A DNA stretch of 64,000 bases from Sipunculus nudus. Its lineage: Eukaryota; Annelida; Sipuncula; Golfingiida; Sipunculidae. The DNA is taken from assembly GCA_026874595.1 (NCBI GenBank), contig CM049310.1, positions 126,001 to 190,000 on the forward strand, written 5' to 3'. How positions within the stretch are numbered: position 1 is the first letter of the stretch; each line of letters starts with the position of its first letter. The position numbers were made by a program, and so were the translations under genes. The notes under the pieces are model-generated. The model was not told where the DNA came from and did not search any database. It saw only the letters and a program-made list of their open reading frames with translations. This document shows, piece after piece, positions 27,509 to 37,620 of this stretch.

Positions 27509-30148
27509 TCAACGCGTCGCTGGTGCAGCAGCCAGGAGTTCGAAGATGTCATGACTCTGTTTTATATCCCATAGATCCCGCGCGTTTGCCTCTTGTGCGT
27601 CAGCGTCGTTTACCGGAGGCGTGTAGTGTCGCCTTGATATCAGCGTGTGTGGTGAAAAAGCGGGCCCCACATATACAGCCTCCTCGAGAGCGTAAACCTC
27701 CCCCCCTTCCCCCGGACATAAATGTGACGGATCGGCCACAGACAGACAACGGACACGGTTCCCCGGATGGGCCAATTGGTGCGCCACAACAGCATATGCC
27801 ACCAACCGAACCTTGTGCATGTGGCAGAGAAACCGTGTTTGCTTCAAACTGTCCAGACGAGATTGGTTTTCGGCATCACCTGACGACGTCTGCGCTTCCT
27901 GCGCCCGCAACTGCTGCAGCAGTTCCAGATACTGTTCCTGCATCACTGGGAACACATCCCCGAAGCGTTCCGCCTGTCGTGACCCCAGTGCTCCCATTTC
28001 CGATTTCAAAGTGCAGAACCTTTCAACGTCAGCACGCGCAGACGCGGGGACGCCCCTTGCAGACCAAACAGCGTGCATAACAAATCCCGCCCTGACGGGG
28101 CACGCTGTGTCCTCGTGCGAGTCCCTTGACATCCACATAGGGCCAAGTTGCAGGGACTTAGTCAGTTCTGAGGCCATCGATATGTTGACAGTTTCCAGCA
28201 GGGGCTCCCCGCAACTGACCTCCCACGCTTCAGCTACACGCGGGCGAGGAACACGGGACGGATCATACGGTGACCCGTCCCCAGGCACAAGCCAACCATT
28301 TTGCAAATCGTCGGGGTTCACGTCTGCTCCCGCCTGCGCGGAAACAACCTCTCGGAAGAGCTGCACTGCTTTGACACATCGTCTGACGGCGAAAAGTCCT
28401 GACAAGATCTCTTGTCCCGCTACGCGGGGCTGCATGCAACAGGACAGGTCTTCTTTCGCCCTGCGCAATTTGCGCAACAGCTTTGCGTGCCTCGCCCTCA
28501 CCAGTTTGCGGTGACGTTCGAAAACGCGCTCTCCCACCGATTTCTGGACGGAGTCTATGTCACATGACGTCATCTCCGTAACCAAGGTATCGATGTAATC
28601 ATCAACGCAAGAACGTCCAGGACGTTCATTGTTTCCACATCCAACTGCTTGGTTGCCGACCCCATAACGCCTCCCTGTCACCCGCTCCAACATTTGCGCC
28701 AAACCCCCGTTTTTGCTACCATCCATGTTAATCCCTTTCAAGATGTCCCACGCAACAGCTTGTGGCGCGTCTTGGACTCCACGGTCCCTAGCTTTTTTTA
28801 ACTGCTCCTTGATCCTAGTCTCGTGTTTGCGGGCTTCAAGCTCGGCCTGAGCGTCCATGGCCGCAAACTCGTTCCCCACGAGCTCTTCAACAGTCAACCC
28901 GTAGACGGGAACCGTGTACATGAGAACGGCATTGCCCGCGTAATGACCCTCGGTTTGCACGTCAGTGTCACCCCGTTCACCACACCATCTAAAAATATCA
29001 GCCGAATTCCGCCAATGCGAGTCTATTTCCGAACGGGCGCGCCTCATGTTTTCCAACAACAGACGGGTCTTTTCTGCCACATGACTGTTACCCAGTCGCA
29101 GCTCCTTGAGGAGCCTGTCGTCTGCGCCAGAGGTGTTCCCGAAACCACAGTAATACCTGTCTTCAGTGGGGTCGACAGAGTTTATAGGACGTGGAGAACC
29201 GGCAGCCAGTGCCATGTCAGGAGCGTTAGGCAACTGGTTGACCGCGGCCACACGTTCGCCATCACCTGCAGGAGCAGCTCCATCTCTGCTTCGCTCCCGT
29301 TGACATGACCCGCTTCCTGCCGGCACATTTAACGTCTGGAAAAGATCATGCCCCGTGTCACATGACACAATATGAGAACAGTTACTGGCACCTAACTTGG
29401 TTTGTTCAGGTGGGTCGGCCCCTGCACGGGACCCATCTTGCGCGAGGGAATACGCAAAGGCCTGAGCAGAAACACATGCTAAACAACCCAGGCTCATATC
29501 CAACAGGTGGGGAGGCAATACCCAAACTGAAACAAACAGTTTCGCACATACTTCCTCTAGCTCTCCGAGGGCGGTAATAACCTCTTCCAGGGGTGTGCTG
29601 TAAAAAGCGAAATCAAGGTCCCAACAGCATTTCTGCATCTCGTGCACCGTCCATGCAGTGTTACTGCCCGTTGTGTGCCAAAACCGACAGTCCTCTGTCC
29701 GAAGCACAGAACGGAAGTATTTCTGACACAGCGACTCAACCTGCTGTTCCGTCAAGCCCTGGATTCTACCACACCTCGCGTCTCGCTGCATGTCTTGAGA
29801 GTTACGAACGTATTCTTCCAGACAGGAAGCAACGTGATCCATCTCGAGGGACAGTCGCGGCAAGAGCAAGGACAGTCCGTACGTGACACGCGATAAAGAA
29901 CAATGCAGACTTTCACGTACAAAAAATGACATTTCCTTTGCCACACACGCGTTTGACCGCAAGCGTGGCAAACTCTGAAGCATAAGATCAGGATACACAT
30001 GTTTTGATACGTTCACATCGATCAGCGCCGTCAACGTGTCCGCCCACAACCTGAGCCACTCTGTAGAATCCGCGCATTCGAGCGGGTGCCCGACAGCTAC
30101 ACCGCGCTCCTGCACCGTGTGTGCCGATCGGTCGTCTGAGGAAGCCAT
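27509..30148 (-). CDS. Large hypothetical protein with helical core
   Basis: An 879-residue protein starting at an ATG. It is mostly alpha-helical, with a Gly/Asp/Pro-rich low-complexity linker near residues 230-320 and charged heptad-like helices in the middle (about 420-460 and 560-590, the latter very rich in Arg, Lys and Leu). No signal peptide, membrane helix or enzyme motif is seen. Its size and helical build would suit a portal, capsid-associated or tegument protein, but nothing decides between these. It diverges from the gene at 30227 across a 78-base spacer containing an 11-T run. Confidence 0.65.
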   Translation of the reverse strand: MASSDDRSAHTVQERGVAVGHPLECADSTEWLRLWADTLTALIDVNVSKHVYPDLMLQSLPRLRSNACVAKEMSFFVRESLHCSLSRVTYGLSLLLPRLSLEMDHVASCLEEYVRNSQDMQRDARCGRIQGLTEQQVESLCQKYFRSVLRTEDCRFWHTTGSNTAWTVHEMQKCCWDLDFAFYSTPLEEVITALGELEEVCAKLFVSVWVLPPHLLDMSLGCLACVSAQAFAYSLAQDGSRAGADPPEQTKLGASNCSHIVSCDTGHDLFQTLNVPAGSGSCQRERSRDGAAPAGDGERVAAVNQLPNAPDMALAAGSPRPINSVDPTEDRYYCGFGNTSGADDRLLKELRLGNSHVAEKTRLLLENMRRARSEIDSHWRNSADIFRWCGERGDTDVQTEGHYAGNAVLMYTVPVYGLTVEELVGNEFAAMDAQAELEARKHETRIKEQLKKARDRGVQDAPQAVAWDILKGINMDGSKNGGLAQMLERVTGRRYGVGNQAVGCGNNERPGRSCVDDYIDTLVTEMTSCDIDSVQKSVGERVFERHRKLVRARHAKLLRKLRRAKEDLSCCMQPRVAGQEILSGLFAVRRCVKAVQLFREVVSAQAGADVNPDDLQNGWLVPGDGSPYDPSRVPRPRVAEAWEVSCGEPLLETVNISMASELTKSLQLGPMWMSRDSHEDTACPVRAGFVMHAVWSARGVPASARADVERFCTLKSEMGALGSRQAERFGDVFPVMQEQYLELLQQLRAQEAQTSSGDAENQSRLDSLKQTRFLCHMHKVRLVAYAVVAHQLAHPGNRVRCLSVADPSHLCPGEGGEVYALEEAVYVGPAFSPHTLISRRHYTPPVNDADAQEANARDLWDIKQSHDIFELLAAAPATR

Positions 30149-30226
30149 AGTGTTTCACCGATTGTTCTTTTTTTTTTTTAAAGTCAACTCAGGCCGGACA
30201 TCGGCCTCCGATCACCCAAATAAGGC

Positions 30227-31522
30227 ATGGCGGACAGAAACCTTGGGGTTATACCCCTGTCTCCGTGGACCACATTCAACACACAGGAACAGACCCTGTC
30301 GCATGACCATGCGTCTGCCGGTTGCAAACGTTCGGATAACGTGAACGTCAATGCAATAAAGAGCGCCCTTACAGTATGCTCATACAACCTCGGGGCCCCT
30401 GTGTCGATCATCCCGACAGGACTGTCGAAGCGTGAAGACGGGACACGTTCACGTCTACCTGACGGTTCAGAACGCAGAGAAGGGTTTATGGTAGTGTCAT
30501 GCCCAGGAAACACGCACAAAGCACGAGAAGTTCCCGCCAACTCCAACACAAGCCTTCCAATGGTCGTTAAGGTGGAAGAAGAAGGCGTACAAGCTTTGAC
30601 ACTGGAACATTCACTTTTCCCAGACAACCCTGATGAAATACCTGATAACTGCAACGGGGAAAAATATTCAACAGACCAGCGTTGCAAACTGCGCCCTGTC
30701 ACACAGGACAACCACGGACCACCGGCGCGCGCTATACGTGTCGCAGCCCGTAACCCCTTAGCTCAAGTGGTTGGAACTCCCCATACGTTCAAACACGCAA
30801 ACAGTTGGATGTCACTAAGCGCACGCCGCGACATAGTGGAACATCTGGTCGATGCCGCCGGCTTCAAGAACATACCCGTATCAGAGGGTTTGTCAGAGGC
30901 ATTGCGGGTGGTTTACACGGAGGCCCGCTGCACCCTACCAACGTGTGTCGCCTCAGCGTATATGCGGAAGTCGTCGCGTATGCAAGGGACTTCGCATCCA
31001 CGTGGACTTGTCGCCCTGCCAGCGAAATTGTTCGACGTAAGCTTAGCGGTCACAAATCACGTTCGTTTACTGGAATGTTTCAACATTGTTCTTTTCATGT
31101 ACGAATTTCTGCAGCAGGCCAGAGATCCCTCCCAGTTACCGTCACAACGTTTTGCTTTCGTGTCAGGCGACAGAAATGAACAGCTGCACTGCGAAGACCT
31201 GCTCGTCAGATTACCGTGCATGCTGTGCTTGTTGGCGCAACACAACCGCGTGTGGAACCCGGACTTGGTCAGCGCCGACCTGAACGCCATGGAAATCGCA
31301 CGTTCAACAGCATGGGACGTAGACCAGGACCCACCCAACCCTGATACATTGAGCGTGGGAATGGACGCACTGCCAGACGGCCCGTGCGTGTACGTGGACG
31401 ACCTGCCTTCTGACTGTTTTTTACAGGGCGTGTTTACTAACCGGTTATCGCACGTGACGTGCCAGATAACAAACCGCTTGTATATGATTCAAAACATCGC
31501 GGACCACTGCCATTTCGAATGA
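30227..31522 (+). CDS. Hypothetical protein
   Basis: A 431-residue protein beginning at an ATG. The N-terminal 170 residues are polar and probably disordered; the C-terminal 250 form a compact domain with several Cys residues. Its stop overlaps an in-frame ATG of the next gene (ATGA at 31519-31522), suggesting the two are expressed from one transcript or overlapping transcripts. A triplex-type capsid protein would fit the size, but no motif supports that. Confidence 0.6.
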   Translation: MADRNLGVIPLSPWTTFNTQEQTLSHDHASAGCKRSDNVNVNAIKSALTVCSYNLGAPVSIIPTGLSKREDGTRSRLPDGSERREGFMVVSCPGNTHKAREVPANSNTSLPMVVKVEEEGVQALTLEHSLFPDNPDEIPDNCNGEKYSTDQRCKLRPVTQDNHGPPARAIRVAARNPLAQVVGTPHTFKHANSWMSLSARRDIVEHLVDAAGFKNIPVSEGLSEALRVVYTEARCTLPTCVASAYMRKSSRMQGTSHPRGLVALPAKLFDVSLAVTNHVRLLECFNIVLFMYEFLQQARDPSQLPSQRFAFVSGDRNEQLHCEDLLVRLPCMLCLLAQHNRVWNPDLVSADLNAMEIARSTAWDVDQDPPNPDTLSVGMDALPDGPCVYVDDLPSDCFLQGVFTNRLSHVTCQITNRLYMIQNIADHCHFE

Positions 31523-31548
31523 CGTATCCGCGACAGAAACACAATAAC

Positions 31549-32655
31549 ATGGCTCAATGCGAAGCCATTTCGAACTTAGACACCGGCGTTCCCGGCGCTG
31601 CTGTCACCGTCGCAATGTATTCAAGCACCGGTGGGAATTTCCGAGCCGTCGTTTACGACTCAGAGGGGACGTGTGTCGTGTTAAACGTTTCCGATGGTCA
31701 ACAAATCGAACAGTGGGCACCCGGAGAATGGTACCGTGTGTCTGGCAATTTCAAGCGTATCTGCAACGGCCTTGTTTTGAGTGTGAAAGGATTCGTGTGG
31801 GAGCGTCACCATCCGCCTACCAGTTGGTCGGAACTGACGTCTCAACAGCTCAATCTGAGGCGGTTACGTATAGCAGAAACCTGTAAAGAATTACTGACAA
31901 AAGTCCAGCACGAAAACGGCACCTCATTCTGTGACATACCAGCCCCCGGCCGGTTTAAGTGTCACGTGGACGAGCACATAACAGTCGTCGGTCGCGTACA
32001 ACTAATAGAAGATTCTGAAACTAGTAAATCAAAAAGGAAGATACGTACTCTCACAGCCGTTTTACCGGAAGGGGCATCTTTCGAGTGCGTCTTGTTCGAC
32101 CCACCCGAACAATTTCCACACATGCAAGAACCAGCGGACATGCTCCTCCTCGTACGTGACACCTTGCTGACGAAAAGAAACAACACTTACCGCTTGTGTC
32201 CCCGTCTCTCGTGGCACGCTGTGATAGTACCAGCCGCACAAACTCATGACTTTTTCGTTGCCAGGTATGGTGACGTGGGCGATGACGCGCAGCATGACAC
32301 GCAGCCTCCCGGTCGTACACCATCATTCTTTAACCCTGCAGCCGTCCCCTGCAACGGGAAAATAACACATGTAACACACCCAGGCGACACACAAAAATGG
32401 GAAGGTCTCTGCAAGGTCACATTACACCTGACGGAGAGATACGGTGACTGTGAAAAGGGAGCATCATTTGAATTGAGGTGCGACCCGTCGATGCTGTCGG
32501 ACGCCGAAGTCCTCCCTCCTTTCTGTGAACTTTCGTTGGACGACGAATGCGACAGCGAAATTATATCACAAATCGTGCCACCAGCCGACGTGTCCTGTTA
32601 CTTGTACGGAGACGTCATTTGCGCGCTGGGGCTTTCAATCGACGCACAGGACTAA
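31549..32655 (+). CDS. Hypothetical protein, possible OB-fold
   Basis: A 368-residue protein if the ATG at 31549 is used (good context, AACATGG); an earlier ATG at 31519 overlaps the previous stop and would give 378 residues. The N-terminal 100 residues read as alternating beta strands ending in a pattern like W-Y-R-V-S-G-x-F...L-x-V-K-G-F, which resembles an oligonucleotide-binding fold. A second beta-rich section occupies residues about 160-250. A nucleic-acid-binding role would be natural in this gene cluster, but it is inferred from strand pattern only. Confidence 0.55.
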   Translation: MAQCEAISNLDTGVPGAAVTVAMYSSTGGNFRAVVYDSEGTCVVLNVSDGQQIEQWAPGEWYRVSGNFKRICNGLVLSVKGFVWERHHPPTSWSELTSQQLNLRRLRIAETCKELLTKVQHENGTSFCDIPAPGRFKCHVDEHITVVGRVQLIEDSETSKSKRKIRTLTAVLPEGASFECVLFDPPEQFPHMQEPADMLLLVRDTLLTKRNNTYRLCPRLSWHAVIVPAAQTHDFFVARYGDVGDDAQHDTQPPGRTPSFFNPAAVPCNGKITHVTHPGDTQKWEGLCKVTLHLTERYGDCEKGASFELRCDPSMLSDAEVLPPFCELSLDDECDSEIISQIVPPADVSCYLYGDVICALGLSIDAQD

Positions 32656-32850
32656 CCTCCACTGAGAAGGGTCGGGATATTTGTAAATACTGCATTTTTC
32701 AGTCTCCGTGTAAGACGGTGTAACAGTTCATTACATTTTACCCGGAATAGTGACACGATTTCAGTGCTGAGGGCGACCCGTTTGGCAAACGACCAGAGCA
32801 TCGCGCGGTTTGTATTTCCGGTCGGCCAGGTCACGATAAAAAAACCAAGG

Positions 32851-33018
32851 ATGCAGTGTAAGCCGCACGACCTGAGTGTGTCAGCCCTTTTGTACCTTGC
32901 CCGGGGACGTCGCCTCCGCAAATGTTACTGGGGTGCCATGATTTTTTTACTGTTCGGACTGACCTTTACAATGATTGGACTCGGTGTGGCGTACAACAGG
33001 TTGTGTAGGAAAATGTGA
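32851..33018 (+). CDS. Small tail-anchored membrane protein
   Basis: A 55-residue protein from the ATG at 32851; the open frame extends upstream to 32764 through a GTG. A basic N-terminal half (RGRRLRK) is followed by one strong hydrophobic helix (AMIFLLFGLTFTMIGLGVAY) and a short basic tail. Small type II or tail-anchored proteins of this kind are common in viral envelopes. No family is recognised. Confidence 0.45.
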   Translation: MQCKPHDLSVSALLYLARGRRLRKCYWGAMIFLLFGLTFTMIGLGVAYNRLCRKM

Positions 33019-33120
33019 CTCAACGTTTAGTCGTGACAAATAGTATGCTATTTAACACAGCTGACATTTTGTTATTTGAGAAATGTAACGTGCGGTCGAT
33101 ATGATATCTGCGGGCGCAAC

Positions 33121-34155
33121 ATGAAATACATACACCATCGCGCACAAACAGAAGACAGAGGAAACGGATTTCAGCTAAATGTTTCTGACATTTATTCGAT
33201 GAAACTGCGGGCAGCATTAAACCATGCAGAGTCACGTGAGAGTACAAAGTACTCCATCTACAACAGGAATACCAATACAAAAGTTGGGTTGCAGAAATAT
33301 AAGCACCCAGTGAACAAGATGCCTTCACACCCTCCAGATGCCGTGCCCCTCCTCACGTGCAAGATGTCGCTGTTCGGTTTATGCAACGAAACATCCAACC
33401 GCACATGTCGCAGGTCTCGCCTGCTCAGGTGGTGCACAGCAATATACAAGTGTGTCACATCGATAACGTGCAAACCTTGCCCTGCCACAACTGCGTATTG
33501 TATATTCATATTTGATATGGCCAGGCACATGCCGGTCTGCCGCGTACCAACGCTCGTGAGGTTCAAACGACAGGTATTCCCCCGGTTATTAACAGCTTCG
33601 CCGGTCGATTTCGGATCCCTCGTGTACACGTGGGAAATTATCGCACGACACAACAGCTGGTTGACCGGTGTCCCGGGATACAATCCACAACAGCGGGAAG
33701 CGGATATTTCCCATATCGCATCCGCTGCGTACAGGACAGCCGTGTGTGCGATAGAAACCGCCTGTGCTAAAGAAGACGCCGAAATCAGCAAAACGGAATA
33801 TGCTGTTGGACAGGGACGGGGGTTTTCAACGTGTATGAAGATGTTGTACCCACGGCTGCATCCTCTGGATGCCTGTAACCCTGAAACCGGTTTGATAGAC
33901 CCGGAGAGGGCATTGTCAACACGACCCGTTACCCGCTGGAGAGGTGCACCCGTTTGTGAAAACAGCACTCCGCCGGAAGACACGCGTGCCCCAAAGGTGA
34001 CAGTATTAAAAACGTGGCAGTCGCTCCTGACGGGCGCAGTCATTGCAGACGTACGAGTAACGATGGGCAAAGCGGATGGGCATGTCGGTTTTAAACCACG
34101 ACGTGTTACAGTCTCTGCAACCTCTGGCGCCCATCAGCTTACGACGGAGAACTGA
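33121..34155 (+). CDS. Hypothetical protein overlapping the next gene
   Basis: A 344-residue protein from the ATG at 33121; the open frame extends to 33076 only through a TTG. The part after residue 130 looks globular (hydrophobic strands, a W-x-x-x-A-R-H-N segment, spaced Cys), while the first 90 residues are less convincing, so a later ATG may be the true start. The 3' end overlaps the next gene by 80 bases in another frame. An 813-base antisense frame (33258-34070) exists; I prefer this strand because both neighbours run the same way. Confidence 0.5.
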   Translation: MKYIHHRAQTEDRGNGFQLNVSDIYSMKLRAALNHAESRESTKYSIYNRNTNTKVGLQKYKHPVNKMPSHPPDAVPLLTCKMSLFGLCNETSNRTCRRSRLLRWCTAIYKCVTSITCKPCPATTAYCIFIFDMARHMPVCRVPTLVRFKRQVFPRLLTASPVDFGSLVYTWEIIARHNSWLTGVPGYNPQQREADISHIASAAYRTAVCAIETACAKEDAEISKTEYAVGQGRGFSTCMKMLYPRLHPLDACNPETGLIDPERALSTRPVTRWRGAPVCENSTPPEDTRAPKVTVLKTWQSLLTGAVIADVRVTMGKADGHVGFKPRRVTVSATSGAHQLTTEN

Positions 34156-35263
34156 GGCCGGCAACGGAGAATCTCTCGGTGCGAGACAAAGGCGGGAAGA
34201 ATCGGAATCGATATCATCTGTGCCACATACACATGTAGTCCACCCCGACACCCCACGTACCATCGACGAAGACGCCGCACTGGGACTGTGGAGCCTGGAA
34301 AGACATCTCATTTGGTGGGGCACCCGTGAACTCGGTCGGTTGGATAAAAAAACGGAAGCAACCTTGAACGAGAAGCGATTACCGCAGGACGTGACACGTG
34401 ACGATAATCACATTCCATACACGACAGGCGAACTGACACCGCACGTACCGAAGTACCTGGCAAGCTTATCGGAACAAGCGGACTTTATCCCTCGCCTGGC
34501 AGCAAGCCGCAGACACCTGCAGCAGCTGAGCGCTTCGGGTGTTCACGAGGCCGACGTTTACAAACTATCTCTCACGAGGCTTTTGCAAAGCACCTACTGG
34601 AAGACGATGTCGCGTGAGACACCAGGCGTGTCACACCTCGCTGATGAACGTACCACAGACAGCGTACACTTCGATGAAAGTGATCGTCCACGCAAACAAC
34701 GTAAGGATACAATGAGATACCTCCGCACGTCAGTAAACAGTTACCTGAAAGCCGCGAGAAACGCGGTCCTGAAGACATACGCCGATACCGAACACGTATT
34801 CAGGAACAGGCGGACACACCAGATAACCTGTGAGAGGCAGGTACGGAAATTAGCCTGGATCCATCTGATATCAGACTTGTGTTACGGTTGCAGTTACAAT
34901 GAAATGCTTGACATCTTCAACGGGGTTATGAAACGCATGGGGCACGGGTGCATGCTGACATGCCGTCTATCTTGCAGCGTCTGCCAGGAGAATTGTGAGG
35001 AAGCTGCACGCGATCACCCGAAGAAAAGCGGGCAGGCGGAATACGTGGTGTTCAGCCAGTGCGAACATTACGTGTGCCTTGCGTGTTACAAAAAAATGGC
35101 ACAAGTACATACAGACAACAGAGCGAGAGGAGTAGCAACCACGGAACACATTCCGTGCCCGCAGTGCCGCACGCCAGTGCGACTCGTGTCAACCATAAAG
35201 TGGCGACCGATGGACTCTCGTTCCTGTGTGCAGGTCGTAGCTGACGGTCATTATTTCACATGA
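34076..35263 (+). CDS. RING-finger protein
   Basis: A 395-residue protein starting at an ATG inside the 3' end of the previous gene. Residues about 70-290 are helical and charged. The C-terminal 100 residues contain a RING-type zinc finger: C-S-V-C, then C-E-H-Y-V-C and C, then C-P-Q-C, with a loop of about 30 residues between the first and second metal pairs, longer than usual. RING proteins act as E3 ubiquitin ligases; viral ones often target nuclear antiviral proteins. The small RING protein at 63721-63969 has a similar arrangement (C-K-H-V-V-C then C-P-K-C), so the two may be related. Confidence 0.7.
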   Translation: MGMSVLNHDVLQSLQPLAPISLRRRTEAGNGESLGARQRREESESISSVPHTHVVHPDTPRTIDEDAALGLWSLERHLIWWGTRELGRLDKKTEATLNEKRLPQDVTRDDNHIPYTTGELTPHVPKYLASLSEQADFIPRLAASRRHLQQLSASGVHEADVYKLSLTRLLQSTYWKTMSRETPGVSHLADERTTDSVHFDESDRPRKQRKDTMRYLRTSVNSYLKAARNAVLKTYADTEHVFRNRRTHQITCERQVRKLAWIHLISDLCYGCSYNEMLDIFNGVMKRMGHGCMLTCRLSCSVCQENCEEAARDHPKKSGQAEYVVFSQCEHYVCLACYKKMAQVHTDNRARGVATTEHIPCPQCRTPVRLVSTIKWRPMDSRSCVQVVADGHYFT

Positions 35264-35530
35264 CGGGTACGGGTGATTCTTGCCTGAACCAGCCAGATTG
35301 CGCAACGGCTATTGGCGCTGACATTTTCTACGTGCAGGTGCAAGTACGGCGTGACGTCAGCAAGCGGGTCATGCTTAGACGAGCAATTTCTGAGAGCGCC
35401 TATTGGCTGGTTTTGGCCGCCTGTTTGTCCTTGCCGTGAACATATTTAACCGGTTCGCCGTTACAGATCAGACACTTTGTTACTGCAAGTCTAACTGTGC
35501 GCACAAGGTGCCACAACAACAAGACAAAGG
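35264..35530 (+). promoter_or_regulatory. Promoter region with CCAAT boxes and a CRE
   Basis: Two CTATTGGC elements (near 35309 and 35400; ATTGG is the reverse of CCAAT) flank a perfect TGACGTCA cAMP-response element at 35352-35359. A CATATTTAA element at 35441-35449, about 80 bases before the ATG at 35531, could serve as the TATA box. This is the richest promoter by eye in the left part of the window. Confidence 0.5.
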
Positions 35531-36997
35531 ATGGCAGACCGTCTGCACAGTGTTCCATTCGTTCCGATCAACATATATTCAAGAGCAGATGTGGAAGGAG
35601 GACTGCTACCGGGTATGTCTGCGCGTTTACGTGTTCGCGATAACAAAGCACGTGTACTCATCAAAGCACTCAACTGGTCAACCCAACATATGTGGCGTGA
35701 CCAGGAAAGACTGAGATCAAGTGCAGACGGTGAGCACCGGTTACCGTCGCCCCTGTGTATGGAGACATGGGAAACAATGATGCGCGACATGTCGCGGTTC
35801 ACGTTGGATTCTTCACACACCGACAACTGCAGGACCTTGAAGGAATCAGGAGTCTCCTTGAAAACCGTAGAGGGGATCTGTCAGATGCACGACATAGAGT
35901 GGCTGTTCACGGGTCCCGAGGGTGAGATGACTTTTGATCTGTCTGGCAATCACAGTGCGCTCGGTCAATATGGTGTTGCGTACCTGCTGTACCTGCTGTG
36001 GCACATGGGATACACCGTAAACGCGCCCCTGACCTGCTTGGAAGCAGGTTTACTGAGTGTGCACCAGATACAACAGATTCCCATCCTTAACACGAAAACA
36101 GGGGAACCCGCTGAAACAAACCCGCAGACTGTTTACCGACCGTGTGTGAAACACGTGATTTCGAACGAAGGACACCTGTTCCAACAGATATGCTGCATGC
36201 CCGTTGTGGATGTAACGTCTCACCGGTACACCGAACGTCAGGTGCGCGATCCGCCGCAGACAATGCTTCGCAAGGCGTCAAGGGTTCACATTCGTAACGT
36301 GTGTATGCTGCATATCGGAAAACACGTCAGCACGAAAGTATCACTGCTGACGGCAAAACAAATACCGCGCCGCAAAGACATCTTTCGCATCCTGTGCGAC
36401 ACCTGGCGCTCAATGGGGGAATGTTTCCAAATGCCCACCAAGCTGGATACCGATATGCCAGCTTTGTCAGAGGGAACAGACCACGACAAGCAACCACACA
36501 TCATGCTGAACGCCCTGGTTCACGTGCTCGGATGTAAGCTCCAGAAAACAATGTACGCAGTCAGAGGGAAAAGGACACACAGTGAAAAGACTGACGTCCA
36601 CCGGCTCGTACTGGAGATACCAGAGGAAAAGATATTGTCACTGCGGAACGCCAGGTTCATTAGTTTCACGTTGTTTTACATGTGGTTCTCCTTGGGATGG
36701 GAGTTGGAACTCGCCAACTGCGACGCCGCGACCGGAATGTTCACGCTCGTACGCACGCAATACGCAAAAATTGAAAGAAAAACGTACAACGTCGGATGCG
36801 TCGCCACCCCGTACGGCAAGTGGGTTTACGCGTGCACGAACAGCTGCAACACATGTTTGGCTGGCACAGGTACCGGGCACACGTATCAAAGTGTATGGAA
36901 AGTGAGAGTTGCAACAGAACCAGACGTCGTCCAAGCGAAATCTGTAAGACTGGTCGCGGGTCCAAACGATACCCGGCGCACCTCATGCTGTCCGTGA
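35531..36997 (+). CDS. Hypothetical protein
   Basis: A 488-residue protein beginning at an ATG. It appears globular throughout, with a hydrophobic segment near residue 150 (YGVAYLLYLLWHMGY) and a Cys-rich stretch near the C-terminus (CTNSCNTCLAG). No signal peptide. No family recognised. The upstream region has strong promoter-like elements and the gene ends at AATAAA 37153-37158. Confidence 0.65.
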   Translation: MADRLHSVPFVPINIYSRADVEGGLLPGMSARLRVRDNKARVLIKALNWSTQHMWRDQERLRSSADGEHRLPSPLCMETWETMMRDMSRFTLDSSHTDNCRTLKESGVSLKTVEGICQMHDIEWLFTGPEGEMTFDLSGNHSALGQYGVAYLLYLLWHMGYTVNAPLTCLEAGLLSVHQIQQIPILNTKTGEPAETNPQTVYRPCVKHVISNEGHLFQQICCMPVVDVTSHRYTERQVRDPPQTMLRKASRVHIRNVCMLHIGKHVSTKVSLLTAKQIPRRKDIFRILCDTWRSMGECFQMPTKLDTDMPALSEGTDHDKQPHIMLNALVHVLGCKLQKTMYAVRGKRTHSEKTDVHRLVLEIPEEKILSLRNARFISFTLFYMWFSLGWELELANCDAATGMFTLVRTQYAKIERKTYNVGCVATPYGKWVYACTNSCNTCLAGTGTGHTYQSVWKVRVATEPDVVQAKSVRLVAGPNDTRRTSCCP

Positions 36998-37620
36998 TCG
37001 AAACATTTGACCGGCTTCGTAATGGCTGCGTGTAAGTGAAAGGACTTGTGTGAAGGACTTGTGTTAAAATTTTCATGTATTATATTCATGTATTGAATTG
37101 GTTACAGTGTATTTTGTGTTTCAGTTTTTCTTGACGTTTACTAGTTAGTTTTAATAAACAATATGTACTTGGTTGAACGTGTTTGTTTCGTTTGATGATG
37201 CCCTGCGCGAATCAAGATGGGACTGAAACATGTATGTCTGTACGAACGGAACGTAGCAAATACCTCCCCTCACAATTTGCAAAAACAATCTAACGTTTGA
37301 TCATGTATGCTCAAATCCAGATAGCAGGTCCCTAACCCTCTCCCTTCCCTGATTATTGAAACACGGATTGCCCGGCTGAAGCTTTTGTAAACTGATGTCA
37401 TACCATTCAAATGCGTTTCGCTCACCATTCCTCTCCCCGACCCTGCCCGCCACTATCCCTGTCTTCACTGAAACACGTGTATGGGCGTAACGATGTTCTG
37501 GTTATCTAGGTCAGTATTTGCATACACAGCAGTGGCTCCCATGACAACTGACACCGCCTCGCAGCATGTGTTGTGACATGCGGGCCGTCACATTAGCAAA
37601 TATTGCCCTGCACAGATGAC
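36998..37620. other. Intergenic spacer left of the transposase gene
   Basis: AATAAA at 37153-37158 ends the gene to the left. The rest, 37160-37620, has pyrimidine-rich runs (CCTCTCCCTTCCCT) but no gene. By eye I found no terminal inverted repeat here matching the spacer to the right of the transposase (39421-39650). Confidence 0.5.

Noticed and set aside
27523-29308. Long plus-strand frames of 185, 233 and 161 residues
   Set aside because: They are antisense to the 879-residue gene, poor in ATG context and low in complexity (Ser/Cys/Pro-rich), as shadow frames usually are.
30184-30711. 175-residue minus-strand frame
   Set aside because: Antisense to the 431-residue gene that starts at 30227 with a good ATG; no domain or promoter support.
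33258-34070. 270-residue minus-strand frame
   Set aside because: It lies opposite a plus-strand gene whose neighbours run the same way. No domain was seen; kept only as a strand question in the findings.
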